NCBI RefSeq assembly: GCF_031143425.1
Contig: NC_090437.1
Coordinates: 849,289,978-849,353,977, forward strand
Origin: Pleurodeles waltl
Taxonomy: Eukaryota; Chordata; Amphibia; Caudata; Salamandridae
DNA: 64,000 nt
Reading direction: 5' to 3'
In this document: positions 24,251 through 36,000 of the stretch, piece after piece
How the letters are laid out: each line of letters starts with the position of its first letter
Numbering within the stretch: the stretch's first letter is position 1
Notes under the pieces: model-generated
Told to the model about the DNA's origin: nothing
Seen by the model: only the letters and a program-made list of their open reading frames with translations
Databases searched by the model: none
Position numbers and translations under genes: made by a program

Positions 24251-26340
24251 AAAATCCACAGGTAGGCACTTTGTAAAAAACACCTCTGTTTTCTGTCAAA
24301 AATTGTGATGTGTCCACGTTGTGTTTTGGGGCATTTCCTGTCACGGCTGCTAGGCCTACCCACACAAGTGAGGTATCATTTTTATCGGGAGACTTGGGGG
24401 AACATAGAATAGCAAAACAAGTGTTATTGCCCCTTGTCTTTCTCTACAATTTTTCCTTCCAAATAAAAGAGAGTGTGTAAAAAAGACGTCTATTTGAGAA
24501 ATGCCCTGTAATTCACATGCTAGTATGGACACCCTGGAATTCAGAGATGTGCAAATAACCACTGCTCCTCGACACCTTATCTTGTGCCCATTTTGGAAAT
24601 ACAAAGGTTTTCTTGATAGCTATTTTTCACTCTTTATATATCAGCAAATGAATTGCTGTATACCCGGTATAGAATGAAAACCCACTGCAGGGTGCAACTC
24701 ATTTATTGGCTCTGGGTACCCAGGGTTCTTGATGAACCTACAAGCCCTATATATCCCCGCAACCAGAAGAGTCCAGCAGATGTAACGGTATAATGCTTTA
24801 AAACATCTGACATTGCAGGAAAAAGTTACAGAGTAAAATGTAGAGAAAAATTGCAGTTTTTTTCACCTCAATTTCAATTTAAAAAAAATCAGTTGTTATT
24901 TTCTGTAGGAAACCCTTGTAGGATCTACACAAATTACCCCTTGCTGAATTCAGAATTTTGTCTACTTTTCAGAAATGTTTAGGTTTCTGGGATCCAGCAT
25001 TGGTTTCATGCCCATTTCTGTCAATGACTGGAAGGAGGCTGAAAGCACAAACAATCGTAAAAATGGGGTATGTCCCAGTAAAATGCCAACTTTGTGTTGA
25101 AAAATTGGGTTTTCTGATTCAAGTCTGCCTGTTCCTGAAAGCTGGGAAGCTGGTAATTTTAGCACCGCAAACCCTTTGTTGATGCCATTTTCAGGGAAAA
25201 AACCACAAGCCTTCTTCTGCAGCCACTTTTTCCTATTTTTTAAAAAAAAATGTAATTTTCACTGTATTTTGGCTAATTTCTTGGCCTCGTTCAGGGGAAC
25301 CCCCAAAGTATGGGTACCTCTAGAATCCCTAGGATGTTGGAAAAAAAGGATGCAAATTTGGCTTGGCTAGCTTATGTGGACAAAAAGTTATGAGGCCTAA
25401 GCGCGAACTGCCCCAAATAGCCCAAAAAATGCCTGGCACAGGAGGGGGAAAAGGCCTGGCAGCGAAGGGGTTAAAAGTGTTTGTGACAAATCATGTATAG
25501 GGACCTTAGAGATTCCACTGCACCTATTTTGCTACTCTTCCATTTGTGTGAATCACACACTTGTACACACGATGGCTGGCACAGCCAGCTTCTACCAGAA
25601 AGGGTCACAAAGTGTCGCACTGCATGCGTAGTGCCACATGGTAACATGTAGGCCTGAGTTTGGCTTTGTAGGGCTACCATGGTGTCAATACGAATGACAC
25701 TATTATGGTGCAAGGAGGTGGAAGCTTCCACTAACAATAGGACACAGTCTCAAATATGGACAACACAATACATGTTTGGCATGGTTGAACTGTCAGATTG
25801 GATTAATTTGACAATCAACAGGGCCCTGCGCCACAACCCATGATAGTAATGTCCATCAATACAAACCAATTGAAACCAAACTACAAAACAGGAACATACA
25901 TAATACCAGAAGGATGTTAGAGTCACCACTTCACCTAAAACTAACATCTGCCATGGAACATACAAAACCCCAAAATATGCATTACCAACACATGTTCTCT
26001 CATTCCTTTGCAGCCTACCAAGGTTACGGCATACATCCATGTGTGATGACTCCTTTTGGCAACCCGACAGCGGTGGAAGAGTGGTGGAAGAGCAGGCATA
26101 CAATGAAGGGCACACACGGGCACGAAATTTAGTGGAGAGCACATTTGAGCTCTTAAAGTCAAGGTTCAGGTGCCTGGCCCTAACAGGAGGAAGCCTGTTG
26201 TATGCACCACCCCTGGTATGCAAGATGATACTTGTATGGGAATATGCATATCATATGTATACGGACCAATGTTCCCTGGGATGAACTGGTAAATGTCCCC
26301 AATGAGGAGGAGGCAACAAATTGTACGGAACTTCTACACC

Positions 26341-27859
26341 TAGACACTGTACAAGCAACATCACTTTGTAATTATCACCAATAAAATATTTTGCACCAGA
26401 ATGTCCATGGTCTACTCATTCTCCACTACATATACCATTGGAATATTGCTCATCACTCAGAGAGCAGGAAAGAAACATAACAGTAACAAAGGAAAATAGG
26501 TTGTGATGTAAGAGGGTCTAGTGACTCCATGCCACACATCAGTGTCACATAACTCAAAGCCATGTGGCTCTCGGTCCATGCACCACAAAAAATATGTTGC
26601 ATTAAGTGGGCATTGTACAAATGTGTTCCCCTTTCCCCACATCATCCCCACGCCTGGCAAGATGCATGCAAGGAGGGAGTACATATGGTAGGGGCTGTTT
26701 CCAAATGCTGCATTACAAAAATAGGAACTGAACTGTATCACATCTCAGGCGGATAGCTGCTACGCCAGCATTGAGCACATGTGACTAAGGGGGAGACAAT
26801 TGGTATCAATAGACCTTCATTGGCTGTTCAGGGTTAGGAACCAAAGTTTGAGTCTAAGCCTGCACTGCATATCAATGGCATTAAGTTCTGGCACTGCCCT
26901 TGGGCCCAACCCTGCCACATGGTGTGCTGTACCTCATGTATAACACACAAATATTGGCTGTGGAGTGCGCTAATGGTTGCTAGACAAGTGGAGCAGTAAT
27001 GGGTGCTGATCTACTCTTCATACATATGGCCCATAGCCAGGATTTAACTACAAAATGGAAGAATGCACCACCAAATTAATGTCTGGGTGGAATGTAGGCA
27101 GAGTCTGTCCCACTCCCTATATACATTCCAAAACACTTGTCACTCAAATCTGCTATCTTGACACATGCCTGCAGCTAATCAGGATATACACGTGAAGAGT
27201 GATGTACGGTTGTATGGCCTAGGTAGGAAAGGGTTTCTAATTACCTACAATGGTTGACATGTTTCAGCAAGGTTACCCAGTATAGTTTGTATGGTACCAT
27301 CACACACCGTGTATGAAAACAGACCTCTCATTAACACTCACATGCCTGACCAAGAGAAAATTACCAACAGTGACAAAATTCCCTAATATGTCTAGGTCTC
27401 CAATACGCCACTCACGTGTGGGATGTGCAAGTATGTCTATCAATGTCCAAACATGTCACAGACCCATCCTAAAATGTTTGTCTGAAGAAGGAGACAGATA
27501 TGTTGTATGTGGCCAAAAAAACCAGAGCTGAGATGATTTCACTCCCTAACAAGATACACTCATGTTGACAGTGACATAGGTTGTGGAATACTGAATTTAG
27601 TACAAATTCACATACACCAAAGGATGTGGAAGGAAAACTGAGAGAATCCCACAGATACTTGGAGATACAACATGGGGAGGTCACTTGGATACTACACAAG
27701 TGCTATAGCAGGTGTACTGTCATGTGTGTGTGGAAGTCATGTAATCACGCAAAGCCTGGAAACGGGGGGAAACTTTCATGGAGCCAGTAGTAGAAGATGT
27801 GTACATCTCCAAATTACACAAGTCACACTTTGCATCCTGTCCATGTATGACCTCACAAT
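26341..27859. other. Non-coding spacer of element A2 after the transposase
   Basis: Contains an AATAAA at 26379 soon after exon 2. The rest is CACA/ATGT-rich, without a supported gene, similar in character to the A1 spacer at 1831-4423. Confidence 0.4.
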
Positions 27860-30617
27860 GTTGCAGTAGATCATATTTTTTAATTCCAGTCACCAGTCTG
27901 GCGTCTGCATGGAGGGTGGACCTCATGGGGGCAAGTTGGGATTTGGCCCTGCCAGTAAGGATGGAGATCCCATAGTCTAGTCTGGAGAGCACCAGTGCTT
28001 GTGTGGCCTATTTGAGATCGTCTTGGGGAATGAAAGATTTGATTTTGTTCAGCAGTTTAAGGCTGTGGAAAGCATTGTTGGCGTTCTTCTTGATATGGTC
28101 CTGCAAAGTCAGGTTGGAGTCCAGAGAGATTCCCAGTGACTTGACCGTGTTCGTAGGGGTAAGATTGCTTTTGAGAGCGTCAATGGATTTCAGCCATTCT
28201 TGCATCTGGGGGAGCTGGTTCATTTTCGAAAGGAGGAGTATTTCCATCTTATCCTGGTTGAGTTTTAGATGGTTGTGGGATAGCCAACATTGAGCTTCTT
28301 TAAGGGTATTGTTCAGGCCGTGAATGTCTTCTATAGAGGATGTTTCAATGTAAAGTTGAGTGTTGTCAGCATAGAGATAGAAGGGGATGTTGGCTCGAGT
28401 GAGGATGGTAGTGAGTGGGTCCATGTAGATGTTGAAGATTGTGGGTGAGAGGACGGATCCCTGGGGGACTCCTCTGGTGATTATTGAGGTGGGGGAGGTC
28501 ATGTTATGTATTTTTACTTGTTGCATTCGGTTTTGTAGGAAGGAAGAAAACCAGCGGAGGACTGTGCCTTCTATGCCAACTCTCTTTTGGAGGGAGTCCA
28601 GAAGGAGCTGGTGGTCAACTGTATTGAAGGCTGCTGTTAGGTCTAGGAGAATCAGAAGGCAGCATCGGTCAGCGTCAAGGGAGTTGCGGAGGTCATCTAC
28701 TATGTTGAGAATGGGTGTTTCTGTGCTACAGCCTTTTCGGAAACCTGATTGTAGAGGGTTAAGAAGGTTGTTGTTATCAATGCGTTGGATTAGTTGATGG
28801 AGAACACATCTCTCAAGAGTTTTGGCAAGGAAGGGTAGGCTGGAGACTGGTCTATAGTTATGAAGGTTGTTTGGGTCAGCTCCTGGTTTCTTTAGAATCT
28901 GAGTGATTTGGCCTACTTTGAGGCAGTCAGGAATCACTGCAGTTTGTAGGGAGCTGTTGATGTTCTTGGTCCAGATAGGAGTGAGGGACTGGTGATTTTT
29001 TTTTGCCAGGGAGGATGGGAGGGGGTCTGCTAGGTGAGAGGATGTTTTGGAGGTGGACAAAAGTTTGGAGATGTCCGTCGCCAGGAGTGAGTGGAAGGTT
29101 ACCCAGCTAGCAGCAGTTGACTTTTGATTGTGGTTTGGGAGATAGACTTTAGTTCTAAGAGACGGGTTGTCAGCGGGGATAGGCAGTGGATATTATTGTT
29201 TATGGTAGGCGGGGGGCTCTGTGTTTGGTGGAGTATTTGGTTCCAGGGAAAGCTCAATCTTGGTGATTTTATCGTTGAAGAAGTTAGCGAAATTGACACA
29301 ACTGTCTTTGGTTGCAGGTGGGGGTTAGGGTGGGTTTAGTAGTTTGTTGTTTGATGATGTTGAAGAGCTCCTTTGTGCGGTTTTTGGCTCTGTCTAGAAC
29401 ATTGTGGAAGAAGGTATTTTTTTCATTGGTTATGTGTTTTTTGTAGTTTCTCCGTTCCCTTCTGAGTTGTTCAAGGTGGGTAGTGGAAGGGTCAGATCTC
29501 CAGAGTCTTTCGGAAGCTCTCAGTTTTCTTCTTTCTAAATTGAGATCATTGTTAAACCAGGCTCTGTATGGTGTGTTTCTCACTCTTTGTCAGTTTCATG
29601 GGGCTAATTGGTCAAGTATACTAGTAACAGTTGAGTTGTACTGGGTGTTTAACTCAGTAGTTGAGAGGTTGGCCAAAGAGGGCGGTAGTAGGGAGCAGAT
29701 TTTTTCTTCAAGGGTTGTTAATAGGATTTGGTCAATGTTTCTTTTCCATTTGAGTGCCTTTTGAGAGAGGTTAGTGTGTTAGGGAGTATTGTTAAGATGG
29801 AATAGAATGATGTGATGGTCTGACCAGTCGACAGGAAGAATATCATCGATCGTGAGTCTTTATGAGCTATAATCGCATCTAGTGTAGCTCCTTTGATGTG
29901 GGTTCGGCCCTTGCAGTGCTGGGCAAGGTCTTTGCTGTGTAGAAGGTCATTTAAGGATTGGATAAGAGCATTATTATCATCATTCCATTGGAGGTTGAGG
30001 TCACCCAAGATGATGAAATTGGGGCAAGAGAGGGAGCAGTGCATTATTAGGTCAGCTAGGTGATCCCCAAAAGGTAGGGTGTTACCTGGGGGGTGGTAAG
30101 GTGGAAGGTCACCTTGCAATTGTCACTCATCCTGATGGAGGCGTTGAGATGCTCAAATGAGTTGTAGTTGAATGAGTCTTTTATCTCTATTTCCATATTA
30201 TTTTTGTGAATGATGGCAATGCTTTCCCCACGGTGGTCTTTTCTATCTTTGTTGGTAATTGAGAAACCTGGTGGGATGAGGGTATCCATGATCGTATTGA
30301 GAGTGTTTAGTCAGCCAAGTTTCTGTGATGAAGGCTATGCCAATGTTGTGATTAAGGATGGCATCAGCTAGATCCACAGCATGTTTGATTGGCAATCTGC
30401 AGTTAACGAGCATATAGTTTGTATGCTGATAGACCTTGGGGTCTGGAATGGAAGGGATCAGGGGGATGTTGACGAGGTGAGCTGGAGGTCTAGGTGAGGT
30501 TGGAGGTATGAGATTTCGGCCTAGACCTGTAATGACCTGGATGTTGGATGGGGGGCTCGGTATGGGTAAGAGCGAGTTGTAGGGTTGGGCGAGTTTTACT
30601 GCTTCATTGTGTGACAA
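27860..30617 (-). pseudogene. L2 LINE ORF2: endonuclease and reverse transcriptase with mutated active site
   Basis: Endonuclease segments: 30617-30243 (YMLVNCRLPIKHAVDLAD, GIAFITETWL), 30289-30056, 30119-29718 (NFIILGDLNLQW, GATLDAII) and a WSDHH motif in another frame near 29820. A linker (29583-29284, MRNTPYRAWFNNDLNLERRK) leads to the RT at 29060-28008. The RT has NYRPVSSLPFLAKTLER, LQSGFRKGCSTETPILNI, LLILLDLTAAFNTVDH and RGVPQGSVLSPTIFNIY. The catalytic box reads YADNTQLY: the second Asp of YADD is Asn (codon 28362-28364), which should abolish catalysis. The frame also breaks repeatedly in the endonuclease. Clade call L2 is from motif pattern. Confidence 0.85.
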
Positions 30618-31433
30618 TGGAGCGATTGTCCTTAGGGCATTGAGGTAGTAAGACCTGGAGGGCCAGTTAAGACTCTGGGGGATGGTTTTGTCGGGGGAGT
30701 GTGTGCCTGGGTCGGGGGTGCAGCGGCGGGTTAAGGCTTCTCGCTATCATGTTGATGCCCTGTATGATGATTTTGAGTTGGGATTCTAGGTTGGTGAGCT
30801 GCTCGTTAATTTTAGATGTGAGAGTGAAGTTAGAGGGGGGTGTGGGTGATGAAGTTCTTATTGTGTGGGGTCTGATGCAACTGTGTCTGATGGTTCTCTA
30901 AATCCATGGGTGGTCTGTGGGATGAGACAATAGTAAAGTAGTTGGGATTGGTATCGGGGACTGCGTTAGAAGCGACATAGGAAGTGGGCAGAACATGTGT
31001 GTTTCTTCGATTAGTTGACCTTAGTCTGTTTATGGGAGGCAGGAGAGGGGCATTGGGAGAGGGAGCTGTTCTGGGGGAATCTTGGATAGGTTCGGGGAGA
31101 GGGATGGTTTTGTGCGAGTGGATTGTGGTGGTGTAGGCTAGAGATCCTTTAAGGATGTTGGGATTGATGGTTGTTAGGTATAGGGAGTTGGGGCTGTGTC
31201 GGGGGAAAGGGGTTTGTGGCGATGAGTGAGCCGCTCAGGTTGTGGAGATTGTCTGTAGGAGAATTGGGGGTGCTGAGGGTAGTTTGGGGGGAGTTGGTCG
31301 TGGGAGCAGAGTGTAGTTCTATGGGGTTGGGAATCTAAGGGGGGGCTCATGTGTTGGGGGATTGGGGTTGTGAGATGGCTGACTTTAATGTAGGGAATAT
31401 GGATTCGAAAGTTCGGAGGTTAGTGTCATCGGC

Positions 31434-31812
31434 TTAAATCATGATGGTTCCGTTTCCTCTAGATAGAGATAATGGCATTCCCCTGGAATGTGGGTGAGCT
31501 GGAGATTGTGAGTTTGCAGCCATATGGGATGTTGGTGGTTTTGGAGGTGAGGAGAAAGCTGGTAAGGAAAGTGTTCCATCTAGCTGGGCGTTTAGTGAAG
31601 AAGATAAGATCTGTCCTTTTTGGGCCTTTATGGGCATTGAAGTAGGTGTCAGCAATAAGCAGCTCCGGGTGTTGCCTGATTAGTTTGTGCTTAACGTTTT
31701 TAAGCGCAGTGTGGGAGAGATTGCTGGGGGGAGATATGGAGAAAGAGTTGGGCCCGCAGGGTTTTAGAAAGGTGGAAATGGGTGAGCTTGCAGATCCAGC
31801 AGGGATCAACAT
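31434..31812 (-). pseudogene. L2 LINE 5' ORF fragment
   Basis: A 117-residue reading frame near the LINE 5' end, with LKNVKHKLIRQHPELLIAD and GPKRTDLIFFTKRPARWN. It could be the end of an ORF1 or the start of ORF2. The duplicate at 48706-49059 keeps the same frame with few changes. No known domain was recognised. Confidence 0.4.
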
Positions 31813-31990
31813 GTTGGACTTTTGTAGTTTGGGGTGGGGGTTATTGGTAGGGCAGGTTGGGGGTTGGATGTGTTTCCAGTGTCTATCTGAGAGCTATATA
31901 GGCGGAATAAGGAGGTGGGGGGAGAGGAAAAAGGAATGAGAGGGACCAGGTTAGTGGATTTCCGAATAGGATGTAAGGAGCTTCAAAAAG

Positions 31991-32679
31991 AGTATTTTCT
32001 TTTTTTAATACTGACTGTGCAACACAACAATGTTGTCATGTGATCACCCAACATATGTTCAGAGAGGATGGCTAGGTCAGTACATAACCCACTCAAGTCA
32101 TGTTGTAATTGCCCATTGCATACTATTCTGACAGATGGCAGTGACAGATGACATCATCTATCCCCTGGGTCGTACAAAATTACAAGTTACACTCGAGATA
32201 CAGGCCCTAACCTAACTGCATATGGAAATTACTAAGAATGTATTACCATGTCTGTCAGACCATGGCAAGTGATGAGACATGTCCTACACGTACAAGTAGC
32301 CAGTCCTCTGTACATGATAGGGCAAGCCTAACATCAAGTACCCCGAAGAATAAAAAAAATCCCAGGCCATTTGATCACAAATGTACATGTGTCAGTCTGC
32401 AGGGGACTGTGCATTGCTCTGCTAAGGAGCTATCATGAGGAGGCTAGATCCCCGCAAAAAAAACACCCTAACTCCAATGCTGAGGCTACATTGACTCTTG
32501 ACACAGTCAGGGGCCTGATGCATGTGCACAGTGGACTTAGCAGAGTGGAGCACTGTAAAGCTGAGCCAAAACATGCAACCATGTGTTTGTTTGGGCATAA
32601 AAAGTCACGCAGTACAAATGATCTCTAGGCTGCCATCATTACCTGATTGCAACACTGCTACACAGTTGTATGGCATTGT
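31991..32679. other. A2 spacer between L2 LINE and element B1 (copy at 49241-49926)
   Basis: Non-coding DNA with no feature beyond its duplicate in unit B. It joins directly to 41143 onward when element B1 is removed. It ends with the left target triplet TGT (32677-32679). Confidence 0.5.
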
Positions 32680-32960
32680 GGGGGTTATTCTGACCCTGGC
32701 GGTCGGTGATAAAGCGGCGGCCAAGCCGCCAACAGGCAGACGATCCAAAAAATGGAATTCTGACCCTGGCGGGAACCGCCAACACAGGCCACCACATTAA
32801 CACTCCGACCGCCACGGCGGGACCGACAAACAGCGCAGCGGTCACCGCCAACAGGCAGGCGGCAGACAATGTACCGCCCACCCTATCACAACTCACCAAT
32901 CCGCCACCTTTTCCGGGGCGGGAGCCCCGCCAATAAAAACACGGCGGAAACAGACTAAGA
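32680..32960. repeat. Left terminal/subterminal region of B1
   Basis: A dense array of CCGCC/GGCGG words in both orientations, with a second GGAATTCTGACCCTGGCGGG copy at 32753 that repeats the terminal sequence internally. Such subterminal repeats are candidate sites for the Myb-like protein or transposase. Confidence 0.7.
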
Positions 32961-33007
32961 ACGGGAAAACGCTCACCTATACACACTCCACGAGGAAGGA
33001 GGACAGC

Positions 33008-36000
33008 ATGGAGCCCGAATTACACATCCTACCGGCTATTGTCTACCTGCTCATCTACCAGGAGTACGAACGCCGGCGCAGACGACAACGGTGAGTACTG
33101 CACCTACGACACAGGAGAGGGGGGAGGAGGAAAGCTTACGGGCACACACATACGCGATACACCCACCCCCCAACCCACCCCCCCAATACCTACACACCAA
33201 TGCAGAGCAACAAGTCAGAGTGACACCCCCTAAACCCCCCGGAAGAATGCAAAGACATAATTCAAATGAAGTTTAAAATTTATGTATAAAATAGGTTCAT
33301 TTAAGTCATGGTAAATATGCCATATGAAATATACAAAAGAAATAATGAACATAGTGCAAAGTATAAACATAGTCAATAAGTCCTGCACAGTCCTTTCAAT
33401 ATCCATAGTCCGTGGGCCAATGTGTACAAACACATGGGCAAAGCCCACACAGGAGACCGGAAACCATTGGAGAGAACACTGCTGGGGCATCAGATGAGAA
33501 AACAACAGGCACCTCAGGGGGAAGGGAAAGGGGGGCACCTCAGCCACATGAGTTCACGACGCCAGATCCACGAGGGGCCTCCATGCCCACTGTACCATCC
33601 TGGGGAGTGCAAAGCCACAGTCCATCAGATGGATAACCGACTCCACTGGTATTGGAGGAGGCATGGTGGCCAGAGTGCTTCGTGAACACCTGCTCGACAC
33701 AGAACCGGCACTGTCAAAGGACCAGCGGTGCTTGAGACGGCGGTGACCAGCGGAGCGGTGCTTGAGATGAAGGGCCCAGCGGAGCGGTGCTTGAGATGAA
33801 GGGCCCAGCGGAGCGGTGCTTGACAGGAAGGGCCCATCGGAGCGGTGCTTGAGATGAAGGGCCCAGCGGAGTGGTGCTTGAGATGAAGGGCCCAGCGGAG
33901 CGGCGCTTGACAGGAAGGGCCCAGCGGAGCGGTGCTTGAGATGAAGGGCCCAGCGGAGCGGTGCTTGAGATGAAGGGCCCAGCGGAGCGGTGCTTGAGAT
34001 GAAGGGCCCAGCGGAGCGGCGCTTGAGATGAAGGGCCCAGCGGAGCAGTGCTTGACAGGAAGGGCCCAGCGGAGCGGTGCTTGACAGGAAGGGCCCAGCA
34101 GAGCGGTGCTTGACAGGAAGGGCCCAGCAGAGCGGTGCTTGACAGGAAGGGCCCAGCGGAGCGGTGCTTGAGATGAAGGGCCCAGCGGAGCGGTGCTTGA
34201 GACGGCGGGCCCTGTTCAGCGGTGCTCTTCACGGCAGGGCCCTGTTCAGCGGTGCTCCTCACGGCGGGGCCCTGTTCAGCGGTGGCTGTCTTGGCGGGGC
34301 CCTCTTCAGCGGTGCTCCTCACGGCGGGGCACAGTTCAGCGGTGCCTGTCTTGGCGGGGCCCTCTTCAGCGGTGCTCCTCACGGCGGGGCCCTGTTCAGC
34401 GGTGCCTGTCTTGGCGGGGCCCTCTTCAGCGGTGCTTGTCCTGTCTTTCAAGGGACCCAGACCTGGCCAAGACTCCCCGCTTAGTCGCCCTCCGACCCTG
34501 CGGAAGCGGGCCCTCTTGTGATGGAGTCTTGTGCCCGTGGTTGTCGTCCGTCACACCCGGTATGGGGCTGGTGGGGCCCTCCTGGTGCGCTCGGCTGCTG
34601 CATGTCTTCTCCGCCCTGCTGCCCTTGCCCTCCTTCGCTGCAGCTCTGGAGCCCTTGCCTCCCTTAGATGATGTGGCAGGTGACGTGGCAAGGCCACTCT
34701 CCGTGGTGGCAGCCGTCTCAGGCTTTTCGCACCGGCCCTTAAGTTTTCTTGTCCTCTTCCCAGGGGGTGGGCTGGCTGTCCCCTTGCTGCTGGCCGATGT
34801 TCCTTCCCTCGGAGCTGGTGGACTCCAGTAGCCCGGCACTATGGTGATACTAGATGCAGGGCTGGTGGTGGCTGAGGTGCTCTTTGGACTCTTACGAGAT
34901 GGAGGGGGTGGGTCAGGTGATGCAAAGAGGTTAATTTTGGAGAGGAAAAGTTTTTTAGGAGCAATGGGAACGGTATGTGCGGTGGGTATGGGAGTGGAGG
35001 AAGAGGATGTGGTTGTAGGAGAGTCAAGTGTGCTGTCTTTGGGTGGAGGTGCTTGGGCTGGAGGCTGTCGTGAGGTGGATGGCTGTTGGGTGGGTGGCTG
35101 CCTGCGTTTGTATGGTTTGGAAGAGGGGGTGACAGACACACTGGGAGAGGACACAGGGGACGTGTAAATGGCAGTGGGGTGGTGACTGCACATGTGCTGA
35201 CTGTAATGGAGGGTGTGCTGGTGATGGAAGTACTGGCTGATGTTGGAGTGCATGCAGGTGTGAGTGGAGACGTCACAGGGAGGGAGGAGGGAGACGAGGA
35301 GGAGGGGGACACAGAGGTGGTAGTGACTGTTGGCATGTCTGCATCTGGATGTTGTTTGTGTGAATGCTTGTGGGATCTGTGGTGCTTATGTCTGGATGAG
35401 CTGCCCTTGGGTGTTGAGGTGTGTGCAGGCTGGTCTGATGGTGTGGATGGGATAGGCTGAGGAACAGGAGACTGGGACTGGGTGGAGGGAGTTAGAAGAG
35501 GGAGGCTGGAGACAGGGACAATGGCTGCCGTCAGTGCTGAGGCCAGAGCGTTGAACGATCGCTGATGGGCAGCCTGACCCGAATGAATGCCCTCCAGGTA
35601 TGCATTGCTCAGATGCACCTCCCTTTCCACACCCTGGATGGCATTCAAAAGGGTAGACTGCCCAATAATGAGCGTCCAGAGGAGGTCAATGACCTCCTCA
35701 CTGAGGGCAGCAGGGGTAACTGGGGCAGGGCCTGAGGTGCCTGGGGCGAAGGAGATGCCCGCCTTGGTGTGCGAGCGGGCACGGGGCGAACGCTGAGGGG
35801 CTGCTTGGAGGGCGGAGCTGGTGCGCTGGGTGGCGGCTGTACCTGTAGTTGCGGTGGGCACGGATGTTGCCGCCACCGCAGGGAGCTCCCTTCCGAGGAC
35901 GTGTCGGTGTCGCTGACATCTCCACGGGTCCCCGTTGTGGAGCTCCCCTCGCCCTCCGTCTCACTGCTGAACTCGGAGTCCTTTGCATGGCCCTCCGGGG

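Larger units (their letters stand above)
22714..25474. mobile_element. piggyBac-like non-autonomous element, 2.76 kb
   Basis: Bounded by TTAA at 22714-22717 and 25471-25474. The left end reads TTAACTCCTACGGTGCCTTG and the reverse complement of the right end reads TTAACCCCTTCGCTGCCAGG, about 16 of 20 matching. TTAA targets are diagnostic of piggyBac. There is no transposase; the left half is hairpins and a satellite array, the right half (24260-25440) is AT-rich non-coding DNA. It is inserted in the A2 transposase intron. Confidence 0.75.
20803..26340 (+). pseudogene. Harbinger transposase of element A2, intron expanded by insertions
   Basis: Exon 1 (20803-21546) starts at ATG (MELLMLQLGTRRRQQRRQQ), then a Pro/Gln-rich stretch. 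After a frameshift near 20935 it continues with TPIFGLREQDVIRTYRL, LHVLASGSFQTTGAQVAG, GSMDCTHV (first Asp) and NILAKYPSSVHDAYIF. Stops occur near 21178 and 21372, and one base is lost near 21530. The donor is at 21547 and the acceptor TTTGCAG ends at 26013, giving a 4467-bp intron. Exon 2 begins AYQGYG, where the second catalytic Asp is replaced by Tyr, and continues to ESTFELLKSRF with the Glu. An AATAAA lies at 26379. It is dead but clearly the same family as A1. Unlike lineage B it has no intron after the basic N-terminus. Confidence 0.85.
27860..31990 (-). mobile_element. L2-type LINE, 3' truncated
   Basis: Minus-strand non-LTR element of the L2 clade with a 5' leader or ORF1 fragment, an APE endonuclease and an RT. 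The 3' end of the protein stops after ADARLVTGIKKYD near 27860, where similarity is lost, so the 3' part is missing. The 5' end near 31990 is followed by A2 spacer DNA. The first 0.7 kb (31308-31990) recurs at 48555-49240 because of a tandem duplication. Confidence 0.8.

Noticed and set aside
34193..34831. 212-codon plus-strand ORF over the minisatellite
   Set aside because: It is the antisense of a GC-rich tandem repeat; the repeat has no stop in any frame, so open length carries no meaning here.
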